A DNA stretch of 64,000 nt from Nocardia aurantia (GTDB taxonomy: Bacteria; Actinomycetota; Actinomycetes; Mycobacteriales; Mycobacteriaceae). Below the pieces are notes generated by a model, which was given only the letters and a program-made list of their open reading frames with translations, was not told where the DNA came from and made no database searches. Each line of letters starts with the position of its first letter. The stretch's first letter is position 1. Position numbers and translations under genes: made by a program. This document shows positions 40,119-48,176 of this stretch, one piece after another. The stretch is from positions 372,001 through 436,000 of the forward strand of contig NZ_WEGI01000009.1 in NCBI RefSeq assembly GCF_009604425.1. Direction: 5' to 3'.

Positions 40119-41318
40119 GTGATCCTCGTGAATTCGCCGGTCGAGCAGACGCGGCCGTGGGGGCTGGTCGGCCGGGCCGGCGCGGCCCTCGCCGCCGGTA
40201 TGGGCGTCGGCCGCTTCGTCTACACGCCCATCCTGCCGCTGATGACCGCACACGCCGGTCTGACCCCGGCGGCGAGCGCCGGCCTGGCCACCGCCAACTA
40301 CCTCGGCTATCTCCTGGGCGCGCTGATCGGTGTCGCGGCGCCCGGCGTGACCCGTTCGCGGCCGGTTTTCCGGGGTTCGCTGATCCTGCTGGTCGTGACC
40401 GTTGCCGCGATGCCGCTGACCCGGACCACCGCGGTGTGGCTGACGCTGCGGCTGCTCGCCGGGGTCGCCAGCGCGGTGATCTTCGTCGTCGCCGCCGGGG
40501 TGTTGCTGGATCGGCTGCGCGACCGGCACGCTCACCTGGCCGGCTGGGGGATCGGCGGAGTCGGGGCCGGGATCGCCGGGTCGGGACTGCTGGTGCTGCT
40601 GATGCGCTCGATCGGCGACTGGCGGGACGCGTGGTGGGCGGCGGCCGTATTGACCGCGCTGTTCACCGTGGCGGGCTGGTCCCTGCCGCTCGATCGTGGC
40701 GACGCGGCAACGCCGTCCAAACTGCGGCCGCCGTCGCATCGCTGGTTCGTGGCCCTGTTCACCAGCTACACGCTGGAGGGCGTCGGGTACATCATCGCGG
40801 GCACCTTCCTGGTGGCCGCGATCGATCAAGGCGCGCACGGCCCGCTCGGAACGGCGGCATGGGTGCTCGTCGGGGTGGCGGCGGCGCCGTCGGCGGCCCT
40901 GTGGACGTGGCTCGTCCGCCGCTGGTCACGGCCCACGCTGCTGTCGGCCGCGCTGGTGTTGCAGGCGGCGGGCATCGCGCTGCCCGCCGTGATCGGCGGC
41001 ACCCTTGCCGCGGCCATCGCGGCGATCCTGTTCGGCGCCACGTTCCTCGGTGCCGCCACCCTGTCGCTCGCGGTCGGAGCCCACCTGAACTTCCCGCGTT
41101 CGGTGGCGCTGCTGACCGCGGGCTATTCGGTCGGCCAGATCCTCGGACCGCTCGTGGTCACCCCCCTGCTGCACCACGGCTATCAGTCTGCGCTGCTGCT
41201 CGGCGCGCTGATCGTCCTCGCCGCCGCGGTCGCCGCCGCGTTGCTGCGCGTCGGCTACCCGGATCATCTCGGTGGACCGAGCCGGTCGGCGCCACGGTGT
41301 GATCGCGCCGATACGTGA
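40119..41318 (+). CDS. MFS transporter, YbfB/YjiJ family
   Basis: 399 residues with about 12 transmembrane helices. N-terminal GMGVGRFVYTPILPLM and NYLGYLLGAL are the family signature. Substrate unknown. GTG start 40119 with GATGAGG upstream; an alternative GTG at 40128 is in frame. C-terminal tail hydrophilic (GGPSRSAPRCDRADT). Confidence 0.88.
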   Translation: MILVNSPVEQTRPWGLVGRAGAALAAGMGVGRFVYTPILPLMTAHAGLTPAASAGLATANYLGYLLGALIGVAAPGVTRSRPVFRGSLILLVVTVAAMPLTRTTAVWLTLRLLAGVASAVIFVVAAGVLLDRLRDRHAHLAGWGIGGVGAGIAGSGLLVLLMRSIGDWRDAWWAAAVLTALFTVAGWSLPLDRGDAATPSKLRPPSHRWFVALFTSYTLEGVGYIIAGTFLVAAIDQGAHGPLGTAAWVLVGVAAAPSAALWTWLVRRWSRPTLLSAALVLQAAGIALPAVIGGTLAAAIAAILFGATFLGAATLSLAVGAHLNFPRSVALLTAGYSVGQILGPLVVTPLLHHGYQSALLLGALIVLAAAVAAALLRVGYPDHLGGPSRSAPRCDRADT

Positions 41319-41364
41319 TGCCCGGATCCGTCACCGGGGACTTCGACCCGAACCGAAAGACGTT

Positions 41365-41973
41365 TCAGGACAATCGGTCCCGCAGTCGGTCGACACCGTC
41401 GCCCTCGAGTTCGCCGAGCACGACGGGGCGTCCCACCATCGCCAGCGCGAGTGCCTCACCGGGGCCGCGGATCTCGGGACCGGTGCCCCGCGACCAGGGC
41501 ACATCGGTCGCCACGAATCGCAGGCCCTCGATGATCCGCCACGGTCGGGCGAACGGATCGGGATGCGACAGGGTGAACAGCAACCGATCGGCGGGGACGG
41601 TGCGGGTACGGCCGAGCGGTCGCAGAATATCCTGATGGTGCACAACGGAATCGGCGAGGATCACGCCCGGAATCGTCGCGGACAGCACCCCTCTGCCGAC
41701 CGTCGACTCCAGTAGTTCGAGGACCCGCTCGACGGGCCACGCTCGCTTCTGCTCCACCAGTGCGTCGTTGAGCCCGTCGAACGAAAAACGCTGCCGCACC
41801 AGTACGTTGCCGAACGTCCACGGCGACACCGCATCCGAGCACAGATGGGCCGCGACATCGCGCACCCGCCAGCCCCCGCACAGCGAGGGAGCCTCCCATT
41901 CCTCGTCGGAAAGCGTTCGCAGCGTGGCGATCAGATCCCGCCGCTCGTCCGTGATCATCCCCCGCACACTCAC
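41365..41973 (-). CDS. maleylpyruvate isomerase/DinB-family (mycothiol-type) protein
   Basis: 202 residues. The mycothiol-dependent maleylpyruvate isomerase N-terminal pattern: EWEAPSLCGGWRVRDVAAHLCSDAV, with the metal-ligand His in VRDVAAHL, and a second HH in VILADSVVHHQDILRPLG. Family members are mycothiol S-transferases or isomerases in the cytosol. I chose GTG 41973 because TATGCT, 7 nt upstream, would give a leaderless transcript; ATG 41958 is the alternative. Confidence 0.82.
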   Translation of the reverse strand: MSVRGMITDERRDLIATLRTLSDEEWEAPSLCGGWRVRDVAAHLCSDAVSPWTFGNVLVRQRFSFDGLNDALVEQKRAWPVERVLELLESTVGRGVLSATIPGVILADSVVHHQDILRPLGRTRTVPADRLLFTLSHPDPFARPWRIIEGLRFVATDVPWSRGTGPEIRGPGEALALAMVGRPVVLGELEGDGVDRLRDRLS

Positions 41974-42075
41974 GCGGTCAGCATACCGGCGTGCCGGCGA
42001 CGTTCGACCGCGGCGAAAGGTCACAGAACCGTGCCGGACGGCTCGGGACCGAGCCCGGTACGGCACCATCGGTAT

Positions 42076-42795
42076 GTGGTGATCGAGTCTGGGCCGGTGC
42101 ACAGCTTCGCGATCGGCGATGGATATGGCGTCTACCGCGGCCCGACGGCGGACTCGGCCTTCCATCGCCACGCCGCCTTTCAGATCGCCGTGGCCGAGCG
42201 GGGCGAGATCACGATGATGGCGCCGACCGGCACTCGTCATCACGGCGAGGCTCTGCTGGTCGCGCCGATGATGCGGCACCGCCTGCTCGCCACCGAGGAT
42301 CTGCACACCTTCTACGTCGAGCCGCAGTGTGTGTCGGCCGACCGGTTGCGCGCCCTCGTCGAGCAGGCGGCCCGATCCGGGCGTGGCGGTAGCGGGATCA
42401 TCGCCGCACCCGAACTGAGCGGATTCAGGGCGTCGGATCTCGCCGGGCCGAGTCCGTCCGGTGAGCTCGATCCCCGGCTCGTGACCGCGCTGAACCTGCT
42501 GCGGGACGGCACGGTCACGCTCCCCGAACTGCCCGCGCTGGTGGGCCTTTCGCCGCAGCGGCTGCGCGCGCTGGCGCGCGAGCAGGTCGGTATGCCGCTG
42601 GCCCGGTGGCGCATCTGGGCACAACTGCGCCGGGCCACCGAGGCCCTGGGCGCGGGGGAATCGCTTGCGGCGGCGGCGATCACGGCCGGATTCGCCGATC
42701 AAGCGCACTTCACCCGCCGGATGCGCGAGATGATGGGTCTCACACCGGCGGTGGTGCTGGCGGCGCTGAGCGATCAGTCCCGGTGTGCGACATAG
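42076..42795 (+). CDS. AraC family transcriptional regulator
   Basis: 239 residues from GTG 42076. The N-terminal half is a cupin-like sensor (FHRHAAFQIAVAERGEITMM, GEALLVAPMMRHRLL). C-terminal double HTH from about 145: TLPELPALVGLSPQRLRALAREQVGMPLARWRIWAQLRRATEAL, then AITAGFADQAHFTRRMREMMGLTP. The 3' end overlaps a convergent methyltransferase by 22 nt. The start is not fixed by a ribosome-binding site. Confidence 0.85.
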   Translation: MVIESGPVHSFAIGDGYGVYRGPTADSAFHRHAAFQIAVAERGEITMMAPTGTRHHGEALLVAPMMRHRLLATEDLHTFYVEPQCVSADRLRALVEQAARSGRGGSGIIAAPELSGFRASDLAGPSPSGELDPRLVTALNLLRDGTVTLPELPALVGLSPQRLRALAREQVGMPLARWRIWAQLRRATEALGAGESLAAAAITAGFADQAHFTRRMREMMGLTPAVVLAALSDQSRCAT

Positions 42796-43427
42796 ATCGA
42801 GATCGATCCGGTCACCGTCGGAACCACCTCGGCCTCCCGCACGTCGCGAAAACCGCTCGCCGACAGCAGGTCCGGCAGCACGCCGTCGGCGTTGGGCTGG
42901 GTGTCGGACTTGCCGTCGGCCAACTGGACTCCTCGGAAGCCCAAGCGCATCAACGGTGTTCGCTGGAGTCCGTAGTCTGCGACGACCACCTTGCCGCCCG
43001 GCCGCAGCACCTCGTACATCGCCGCGAGCACGGACCGCTTCACCGCCATCGGGCATTGGTGCAGAACCAGACTGGAGACGACCGTGTCGGCGGTACCGGC
43101 TCCCACCAGCTCCGGCGCCGCGTCACCCATCCCCGTGAGCCACACCACCGGCAGCCCGGCGGCCGCGGCCTTGCGCCGCGCGGTCTCCAGCACCTCGGCG
43201 TCCGGGTCGACGCCCACGATCCGGGCCCTCGGCTCCACCCGGGCGAGCAGCAGCGACAACGACCCGGTGCCGCACCCCACGTCGACGATCAGATCGTCCG
43301 GGCGTGGCGCGATGTAGGCGACGGTCAGTGCCCGCCACAGTCGTTCGCGGGTCAGCGCGACGACGGCATCGTAGAACCGGGTGGGTGCGAACCGGCCGAG
43401 CGCCGGGGTGAAGGTGTTCTCGGTCAT
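42774..43427 (-). CDS. class I SAM methyltransferase
   Basis: 217 residues. LIVDVGCGTGSLSLLLARVEP (motif I), IVGVDPDAEVLETARRKA, TVVSSLVLHQCPMAVKRSVLAAMYEVLRPGGKVVVADYG. Ubiquinone/quinone-type or small-molecule methyltransferase of unknown substrate. Convergent overlap with the AraC gene at the 3' end. Confidence 0.9.
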   Translation of the reverse strand: MTENTFTPALGRFAPTRFYDAVVALTRERLWRALTVAYIAPRPDDLIVDVGCGTGSLSLLLARVEPRARIVGVDPDAEVLETARRKAAAAGLPVVWLTGMGDAAPELVGAGTADTVVSSLVLHQCPMAVKRSVLAAMYEVLRPGGKVVVADYGLQRTPLMRLGFRGVQLADGKSDTQPNADGVLPDLLSASGFRDVREAEVVPTVTGSISIYVAHRD

Positions 43428-43477
43428 GCCGACAGTCTCGATGGTCCGGGCGGCCGCGGTCTCGAGCGGATCGCTCG

Positions 43478-44062
43478 TCAGGGCACCGGCGCCCAGACGC
43501 CCGCGTCGGCCAGTGGCAACTCGCCGGCGGCCACCGCGCTCGCGGTTTCCCAGTCGAGGCGCAACTCCGCGTCGGGAGTGGTGGCGGGTCCGTCGTGGTG
43601 GGTGATCCCGTCGTCGCCGACGACGATGTGGAATGTGGTGTCGCCGATGTGGACGGTCACCGCGCCGCGGGTGATGCGCGCGGCGACGGCCCGCCCCAGC
43701 GGCAGCGCGAACCAGTGCGCGCGTACCGCGTCGGTCGGCCGGCGTTCACCCAGAAGGGTTGTGCCCCAGACGGACAACGCGTCGAGGACCGGACGCAGCG
43801 CGACCCCGGCGGGAGTGAGCTCGTAGACGGCGGTCGTCGCGCGCGGCCCGACGCGGTGCCGGGTGATGATGCCGTCGCCCTCCAGATCCTTCAGCCGGGC
43901 CGCGAGCACGTCGGTGCTGATGCCGGGCAGGTCGGCGAACAGGTCGCTGTAGCGGCGCGGGCCCGGGAACAGTTCGCGGATCACCAGCAGACTCCAGCGG
44001 TCGCCCACGACGTCGAGGGCTCGGCTGGCGGCGCAGTAGTGGTCGTAGCTTCGGCGTGGCAC
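43478..44062 (-). CDS. HxlR family regulator with SCP2-like C-terminal domain
   Basis: 194 residues, GTG start. HxlR wHTH: YDHYCAASRALDVVGDRWSLLVIRELFPGPRRYSDLFADLPGISTDVLAARLKDLEGDGI. The C-terminal 90 residues (AVTVHIGDTTFHIVVGDDG) look like a sterol-carrier/SCP2-type fold seen in actinobacterial HxlR fusions. Divergent from alaA, with two palindromes between; likely repressor of alaA or of itself. Confidence 0.9.
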   Translation of the reverse strand: MPRRSYDHYCAASRALDVVGDRWSLLVIRELFPGPRRYSDLFADLPGISTDVLAARLKDLEGDGIITRHRVGPRATTAVYELTPAGVALRPVLDALSVWGTTLLGERRPTDAVRAHWFALPLGRAVAARITRGAVTVHIGDTTFHIVVGDDGITHHDGPATTPDAELRLDWETASAVAAGELPLADAGVWAPVP

Positions 44063-44082
44063 ACCCTCACTGTAGGCCAACG

Positions 44083-44119
44083 CTTGGAAATTCCAAGTGC
44101 GAACTTGGAAAAACCAAGT
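44083..44119. promoter_or_regulatory. twin CTTGG/CCAAG palindromes
   Basis: CTTGGAAATTCCAAG (44083-44097) and ACTTGGAAAAACCAAGT (44103-44119), centres 21 bp apart (two turns), between HxlR and alaA. Both keep CTTGGAA-N-CCAAG. Likely HxlR operators. Confidence 0.75.
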
Positions 44120-44155
44120 AGAGTGTCCGTCAACCGCACCGGAAAGAGGATGTTG

Positions 44156-45367
44156 ATGCAGGTCAAACAGTCGAGCAAGCTGACGGGCGTTTCCTACGAG
44201 ATTCGGGGCCCGGTGGCCGAACAGGCGGCGCGGCTGGAGGCCGAGGGGCACCACGTGGTGAAACTCAACACCGGAAACCCGCTGCTGTTCGGCTTCGAGG
44301 CGCCCGCGGAGATCCTGCAGGACATCGTCCGCTCGCTGCCGGCGTCGAGCGGCTACTCCTCCTCGAAGGGCCTGTTGCCCGCGCGGCGCGCGGTGGTGCA
44401 GTACTACCAGACCCTCGGCGTGGACGGCCTCGACGTCGAGGAGGTGTTCCTCGGCAACGGGGTCTCCGAACTGATCATGATGGCGATGACCGCGCTGCTG
44501 GAGAACGGCGACGAGGTGCTGGTCCCGGCGCCGGACTTTCCGCTGTGGACCGCCGCGACGACGCTCAACGGCGGCCGCCCGGTCCACTACATCTGCGACG
44601 AGGGCTCCGACTGGTATCCGGACACCGCCGACATCGAGTCGAAGATCACCGACCGCACCCGCGCGATCGTGATCATCAACCCGAACAACCCCACCGGCGC
44701 GGTCTATCCGCCGGAGGTGCTGCGCCAGATCCTGGAGATCGCCCGCCGTCACCACCTCGTGGTGTTCTCGGACGAGATCTACGACAAGATCCGCTACGAC
44801 GGTTCGGCGCACACCGCGGTGGCCGCGCTCGCGCCGGATCTGTTGTGCCTCACCTTCTCCGGGCTGTCGAAGGCCTATCGGTGCGCCGGGTTCCGCTCCG
44901 GCTGGCTGGCCGTATCGGGGCCGATCCAGCACGCGGAGAACTACCTCGAGGGCCTGTCGATGCTCGCGGGTCTCCGGCTGTGTGCGAATGTTCCCGCGCA
45001 GCAAGCGATTCAGGCCGCGCTGGGCGGCTATCAGAGCATCGGCGATCTGGTGCTGCCGGGCGGCCGGCTGCGCGAGCAACGGGACCGGGCCTGGGAGGCG
45101 CTCAACGCGATCCCGGGTGTGTCCTGTGTGAAACCGGCGGGGGCGCTCTACGCCTTCCCCCGCATCGACCTGGACATGTACCGGATCCACGACGACGAGC
45201 GGTTCGTGCTGGATCTGCTGTTGCAGGAGAAGTTGCACATCGTGCAGGGCACCGGATTCAATTGGCCGCGCCCCGACCACTTCCGGATCATCACGCTGCC
45301 GTACGCCGACGAACTCGAGGCCTTCATCGAGCGCATCGGCCGGTTCCTGGCCAGCTACAAACAGTAG
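44156..45367 (+). CDS. alaA: alanine-type PLP aminotransferase (AlaA/AlaT)
   Basis: 403 residues, close in pattern to E. coli AlaA: SSKLTGVSYEIRGPVAEQAARLEAEG, NTGNPLLFGFEAP, VPAPDFPLWTAAT, VIINPNNPTGAVYP, FSDEIYDKIRYD, SGLSKAYRCAGFRSGW (PLP Lys in SLSK), LRLCANVPAQ, QGTGFNWPRPDHFRI. Interconverts pyruvate and alanine using glutamate. ATG 44156 has AGAGGA 6 nt upstream; ATG 44150 is also possible. Confidence 0.93.
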   Translation: MQVKQSSKLTGVSYEIRGPVAEQAARLEAEGHHVVKLNTGNPLLFGFEAPAEILQDIVRSLPASSGYSSSKGLLPARRAVVQYYQTLGVDGLDVEEVFLGNGVSELIMMAMTALLENGDEVLVPAPDFPLWTAATTLNGGRPVHYICDEGSDWYPDTADIESKITDRTRAIVIINPNNPTGAVYPPEVLRQILEIARRHHLVVFSDEIYDKIRYDGSAHTAVAALAPDLLCLTFSGLSKAYRCAGFRSGWLAVSGPIQHAENYLEGLSMLAGLRLCANVPAQQAIQAALGGYQSIGDLVLPGGRLREQRDRAWEALNAIPGVSCVKPAGALYAFPRIDLDMYRIHDDERFVLDLLLQEKLHIVQGTGFNWPRPDHFRIITLPYADELEAFIERIGRFLASYKQ

Positions 45368-45455
45368 CGGCGCGGGGTTTCCCGGTTCGCGGCCGTCCCC
45401 GGCCGTATCCCGGCTGAGGGCGGCTCGGCCCGGACCGGATTGCGGCGGGTACTCG

Positions 45456-46349
45456 TCACGAGGGCAGGGTGCCGGCCCGGGGGATCCGATCGACATGGTC
45501 GATGGCGGTCAGCGTGGTGGCCCATTCCGCCAGCAATCGCAATCGCTCGGCACTGGGCGTGCCGGGCTCGGCGGTGTAGGCGAACAGCGTGAGCCCCGGA
45601 TCGGCGGGCAGTTCCAGTGCCTCGTAGGTGAGTTCGAGCTCGCCGACGATCCGGTGGTGCAACCGTTTACGGCCGGTGCGGTGGAATCGGACGTTGTGCG
45701 CGGCCCAGCGGGTGCGGAATTCGTCGCTGCGCGTGGCCAATTCGCCGATCAGATCCATCAGGGCCCGATTGTGCGGACTGCGCCCGGCGGAACCGCGCAG
45801 CACCGCGACGATATCGGCCGCCACGTCCGCCCATTCCGGATAGTGCTCGCGCGCTGCGGGATCCAGGAACACGAACCGGGCCGTATTGGCCGGCCGGATC
45901 GGGCTCGCCAGGATGTCCGAGTACAGGGCGCGGCCGAGTTCGTTGGCGGCGAGGAAATCCATCCGCTCGTTGCGAACCCATGCCGGGGTCGCGATGGCGT
46001 CGAGGAAACGCTGCAGGCTCGGCCGGATCTGCACCGCCGCGGGCCGTCGTCGCGGCGCCGGCCGGGCGTTCGCCGCGTGGGCCAGGTCGAACAGGTGCGC
46101 GTGCTCGGCCTCGTCGAGCTGCAACGCGCCGGCTATCGAGCTCAGCACCTCGTCGGACACCCCGCTGAGGTTGCCGCGCTCCAGCTTCACGTAATAGTCC
46201 ACGCTCACTCCCGCCAGCAGCGCCACTTCCTCGCGGCGCAACCCCGGCACCCGCCGATTGGTGCCGTGAATGGGCAAGTTGGCCTGCTCCGGGGTGATTC
46301 TGGCCCGTCGAGAACGGAGGAACTCCCGAATCTCCGAGCGATTGTCCAT
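45456..46349 (-). CDS. XRE regulator with MmyB-like ligand domain
   Basis: 297 residues. N-terminal XRE HTH: REFLRSRRARITPEQANLP, VPGLRREEVALLAGVSVDYYVKLERGNLSGVSDEVLSSIAGALQL. The C-terminal MmyB-like fatty-acid/ligand domain has the signature WVRNERMDFLAANELGRALY and HLFDLAHAA upstream. This class is very common in Streptomyces/Nocardia and often sits beside oxidoreductases; here it follows the siderophore-interacting gene on the same strand. Confidence 0.93.
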   Translation of the reverse strand: MDNRSEIREFLRSRRARITPEQANLPIHGTNRRVPGLRREEVALLAGVSVDYYVKLERGNLSGVSDEVLSSIAGALQLDEAEHAHLFDLAHAANARPAPRRRPAAVQIRPSLQRFLDAIATPAWVRNERMDFLAANELGRALYSDILASPIRPANTARFVFLDPAAREHYPEWADVAADIVAVLRGSAGRSPHNRALMDLIGELATRSDEFRTRWAAHNVRFHRTGRKRLHHRIVGELELTYEALELPADPGLTLFAYTAEPGTPSAERLRLLAEWATTLTAIDHVDRIPRAGTLPS

Positions 46350-46437
46350 ACCTCCACGCTACGGCCGATCCGGCGGCGCAGGGAGGGTCTGCCGGTACCC
46401 GGAAGGCGACCGGCAACCCACCGGCTTCCCGATCGTG

Positions 46438-47229
46438 TCAGTCCATGCCGCGGCGGCCGGGCGTCCAGAACGGCTTGGTGTGGATCGCGCGGCGCGGCCA
46501 GTTACGCTCGTGCACAAGGTGTTTGGAGATCATCTGGATGGTGCGGGCCTCGCCGGCCAGGTAGGCCGCGCCGGGTTCGGCAGGCAGGTCCAGGGTGCGG
46601 ACCGCGGTGAGCAGGATCTCCGAGGCGGCGGCGGATTCGCCGCCGCGCAGCGGCTGGGCCAGCGTGGCGGCGCGGTGCAGGGGCAGCCGGTCGGCCTCGG
46701 TGGCGGTCTCGACCGCGCCGTACACCGGCACGTGGGCGGGTACCGTGCGCAGCATCGGGCCGAAGGCGACGGCCGCGGTCTCCTCACCGGCGAACAGGTG
46801 GTACGGCGCGTCGTCGCGCAACGTGAACGAACCCTCCGGGCCGCGGAAGCGCACCTCCTGACCGACCTGTGCGGTGCGGCCCCAGCGCGCGCCGGGGCCG
46901 TCGCCGTGGTCGAGCACGCACAGATGCAGCTCGCCGGCCTCGGGGTCGTGATGCCACACCGAATAGGTCCGCAGATCGCCCATCCGGGCGAACGCGCTGC
47001 CGCTGTCCCCGGTGCCGGTGGCGATCCGGAGTTGTTGTCCGGGAAGCCAACTCAGCTCCCGGACCTCCGGGCCGCCCAGCCGGATGCGGGTGGTGCGGGC
47101 GGCGATCCGCTCGGTCTCCAGTACTCGGGCGGTGTGGAAGAACCGGTCGAGCAACCGGTCGCCGAGCCCGCGAGACCTCGGTTGGGCGGCCGGACGGCCG
47201 GGGGACTGGGGAGTGTCGGTGTGCGCCAT
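46438..47229 (-). CDS. siderophore-interacting flavoprotein (ViuB/SIP family)
   Basis: 263 residues. FAD-binding_9: LGGPEVRELSWLPGQQLRI, LRTYSVWHHDPEAGELHLCVLDHGDGPGARW, then SIP C-terminal domain FRGPEGSFTLRDDAPYHLFAGEETAAVAFGPML and AYLAGEARTIQMISKHLV. Reduces ferric siderophores in the cytosol to release iron. Encoded 25 bp after a PadR regulator on the same strand, so probably controlled by it. Confidence 0.92.
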   Translation of the reverse strand: MAHTDTPQSPGRPAAQPRSRGLGDRLLDRFFHTARVLETERIAARTTRIRLGGPEVRELSWLPGQQLRIATGTGDSGSAFARMGDLRTYSVWHHDPEAGELHLCVLDHGDGPGARWGRTAQVGQEVRFRGPEGSFTLRDDAPYHLFAGEETAAVAFGPMLRTVPAHVPVYGAVETATEADRLPLHRAATLAQPLRGGESAAASEILLTAVRTLDLPAEPGAAYLAGEARTIQMISKHLVHERNWPRRAIHTKPFWTPGRRGMD

Positions 47230-47254
47230 GGATGACCTTCGCTCGGGGATGCGC

Positions 47255-47836
47255 TCATTCGGTGCGCCGGCCGCGGTGCCGGCGGTGATGCTGGTGGTGT
47301 TCGCGGTGCAGCCGCTTGACGTCGGTCTTCAGGTGCTGCAGGTCGCGGGTGGCGGCGGCGAGGACGTCGCGGACCTGGTCGACGACGGCGGGATCACCGT
47401 GCGCGTGCACGATGGTGGACACCGCCGTCTTGAACAGGCGCAACGCCGGCCCGATGATCTCGGCGGCATCCGGATCACGGAACATGCCCCACTCGCCGCG
47501 CTCGGTGGCCCGGGCCCAGATCCGATCGATCTCCTCGCCGTGCCCGCCGACCTCGGCCAGACCGGCCGCGGTCGGGTGGAAAACCTTACGCCCGCTGTCG
47601 ATTTCGAGCCGGACCAGACCCTCGTCCTCCAACTGCTGCAAGGTGGGGTAGACCGCTCCCGCGCTGGGCCGGTAGGCGCCTCCACAACGCTTCTCCAGCC
47701 GGGCCATCAGGTCGTACCCGTGGCCGGGCTGCTCGGCGACCAGCGCCAGCAGCGCCAGCCGCAGTTCGCCGGGGCCGAAGAATCGACCGGTCCCCGGCCC
47801 GATGCCGCCGAAGTCGGCGGGACGTCGCGGGCTCAC
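47255..47836 (-). CDS. PadR family regulator
   Basis: 193 residues. PadR wHTH: LRLALLALVAEQPGHGYDLMARLEKRCGGAYRPSAGAVYPTLQQLEDEGLVRLE. The C-terminal half is helical and ends in a His/Arg-rich tail (RLHREHHQHHRRHRGRRTE) that could bind metal, a feature fitting iron-related control. GTG start 47836. A 16-bp perfect palindrome just upstream is its likely operator, and the SIP gene follows. Confidence 0.9.
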   Translation of the reverse strand: MSPRRPADFGGIGPGTGRFFGPGELRLALLALVAEQPGHGYDLMARLEKRCGGAYRPSAGAVYPTLQQLEDEGLVRLEIDSGRKVFHPTAAGLAEVGGHGEEIDRIWARATERGEWGMFRDPDAAEIIGPALRLFKTAVSTIVHAHGDPAVVDQVRDVLAAATRDLQHLKTDVKRLHREHHQHHRRHRGRRTE

Positions 47837-47842
47837 TGTCCC

Positions 47843-47862
47843 AAGATATATCTTAAGATATA
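47843..47862. promoter_or_regulatory. AT-rich palindrome upstream of PadR (probable operator)
   Basis: TATATCTTAAGATATA (47847-47862) is perfectly symmetric and overlaps a second dyad, AAGATATATCTT (47843-47854). It lies 7 bp before the PadR start and would cover a -10 region. The remaining 340-bp gap up to 48176 holds the monooxygenase remnant and the 33-bp palindrome described separately. Confidence 0.7.
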
Positions 47863-47979
47863 GCGGAAGCAAGAGATTCGTTGCCGGACGGCGCCGCCTG
47901 TTGGCCTGCTGACCCGCCGTCGGCACCGGCAGTCCGAACCGGATGTTCGGTGCCGCTGCGGGATCGGCGCCGGGTCCGG

Positions 47980-48048
47980 TCGTAGTTCGCGGGCCGGCAT
48001 CGGTCCGGTCGGTCCGGCGCCGGCGATCACCACTTCGGTCGTTTCCAC
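47980..48048 (-). pseudogene. N-terminal relic of a FAD-dependent monooxygenase
   Basis: GGAG 6 nt before GTG 48048, then VETTEVVIAGAGPTGPMPAR, the typical first strand and FAD-binding GAGPTG of a group A flavin monooxygenase (usually VIIAGAGPTGLMLAGEL). Similarity vanishes after about 23 residues; the downstream DNA runs directly into the PadR operator region. Too short to function: a decayed or deleted gene that kept its start. Confidence 0.6.
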
Positions 48049-48060
48049 AGGCCGCTCCGT

Positions 48061-48093
48061 CTCCCTCTGGTGAACAATGTTCACCAGAGGGAG
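48061..48093. promoter_or_regulatory. perfect 33-bp palindrome, orphan operator
   Basis: 16-bp arms CTCCCTCTGGTGAACA (48061-48076) and TGTTCACCAGAGGGAG (48078-48093) around a single A. The core TGAACAATGTTCA looks like a TetR operator. It lies just upstream of the monooxygenase relic, but no TetR gene is adjacent. It is not followed by a T-run, so a terminator is less likely. Confidence 0.7.
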
Positions 48094-48176
48094 CGTAGGT
48101 GGGGACGCGACGGCCGGTCAATCGCATGACGCGCGGTGGACCGAAAGCCGCGCGTGATGGCCGTGCGGCGGTGCGG

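Noticed and set aside
48061..48093. 33-bp palindrome as an intrinsic terminator
   Set aside because: No T-run follows and it lies upstream, not downstream, of the neighbouring gene starts; the single-base loop is unfit for an RNA hairpin.
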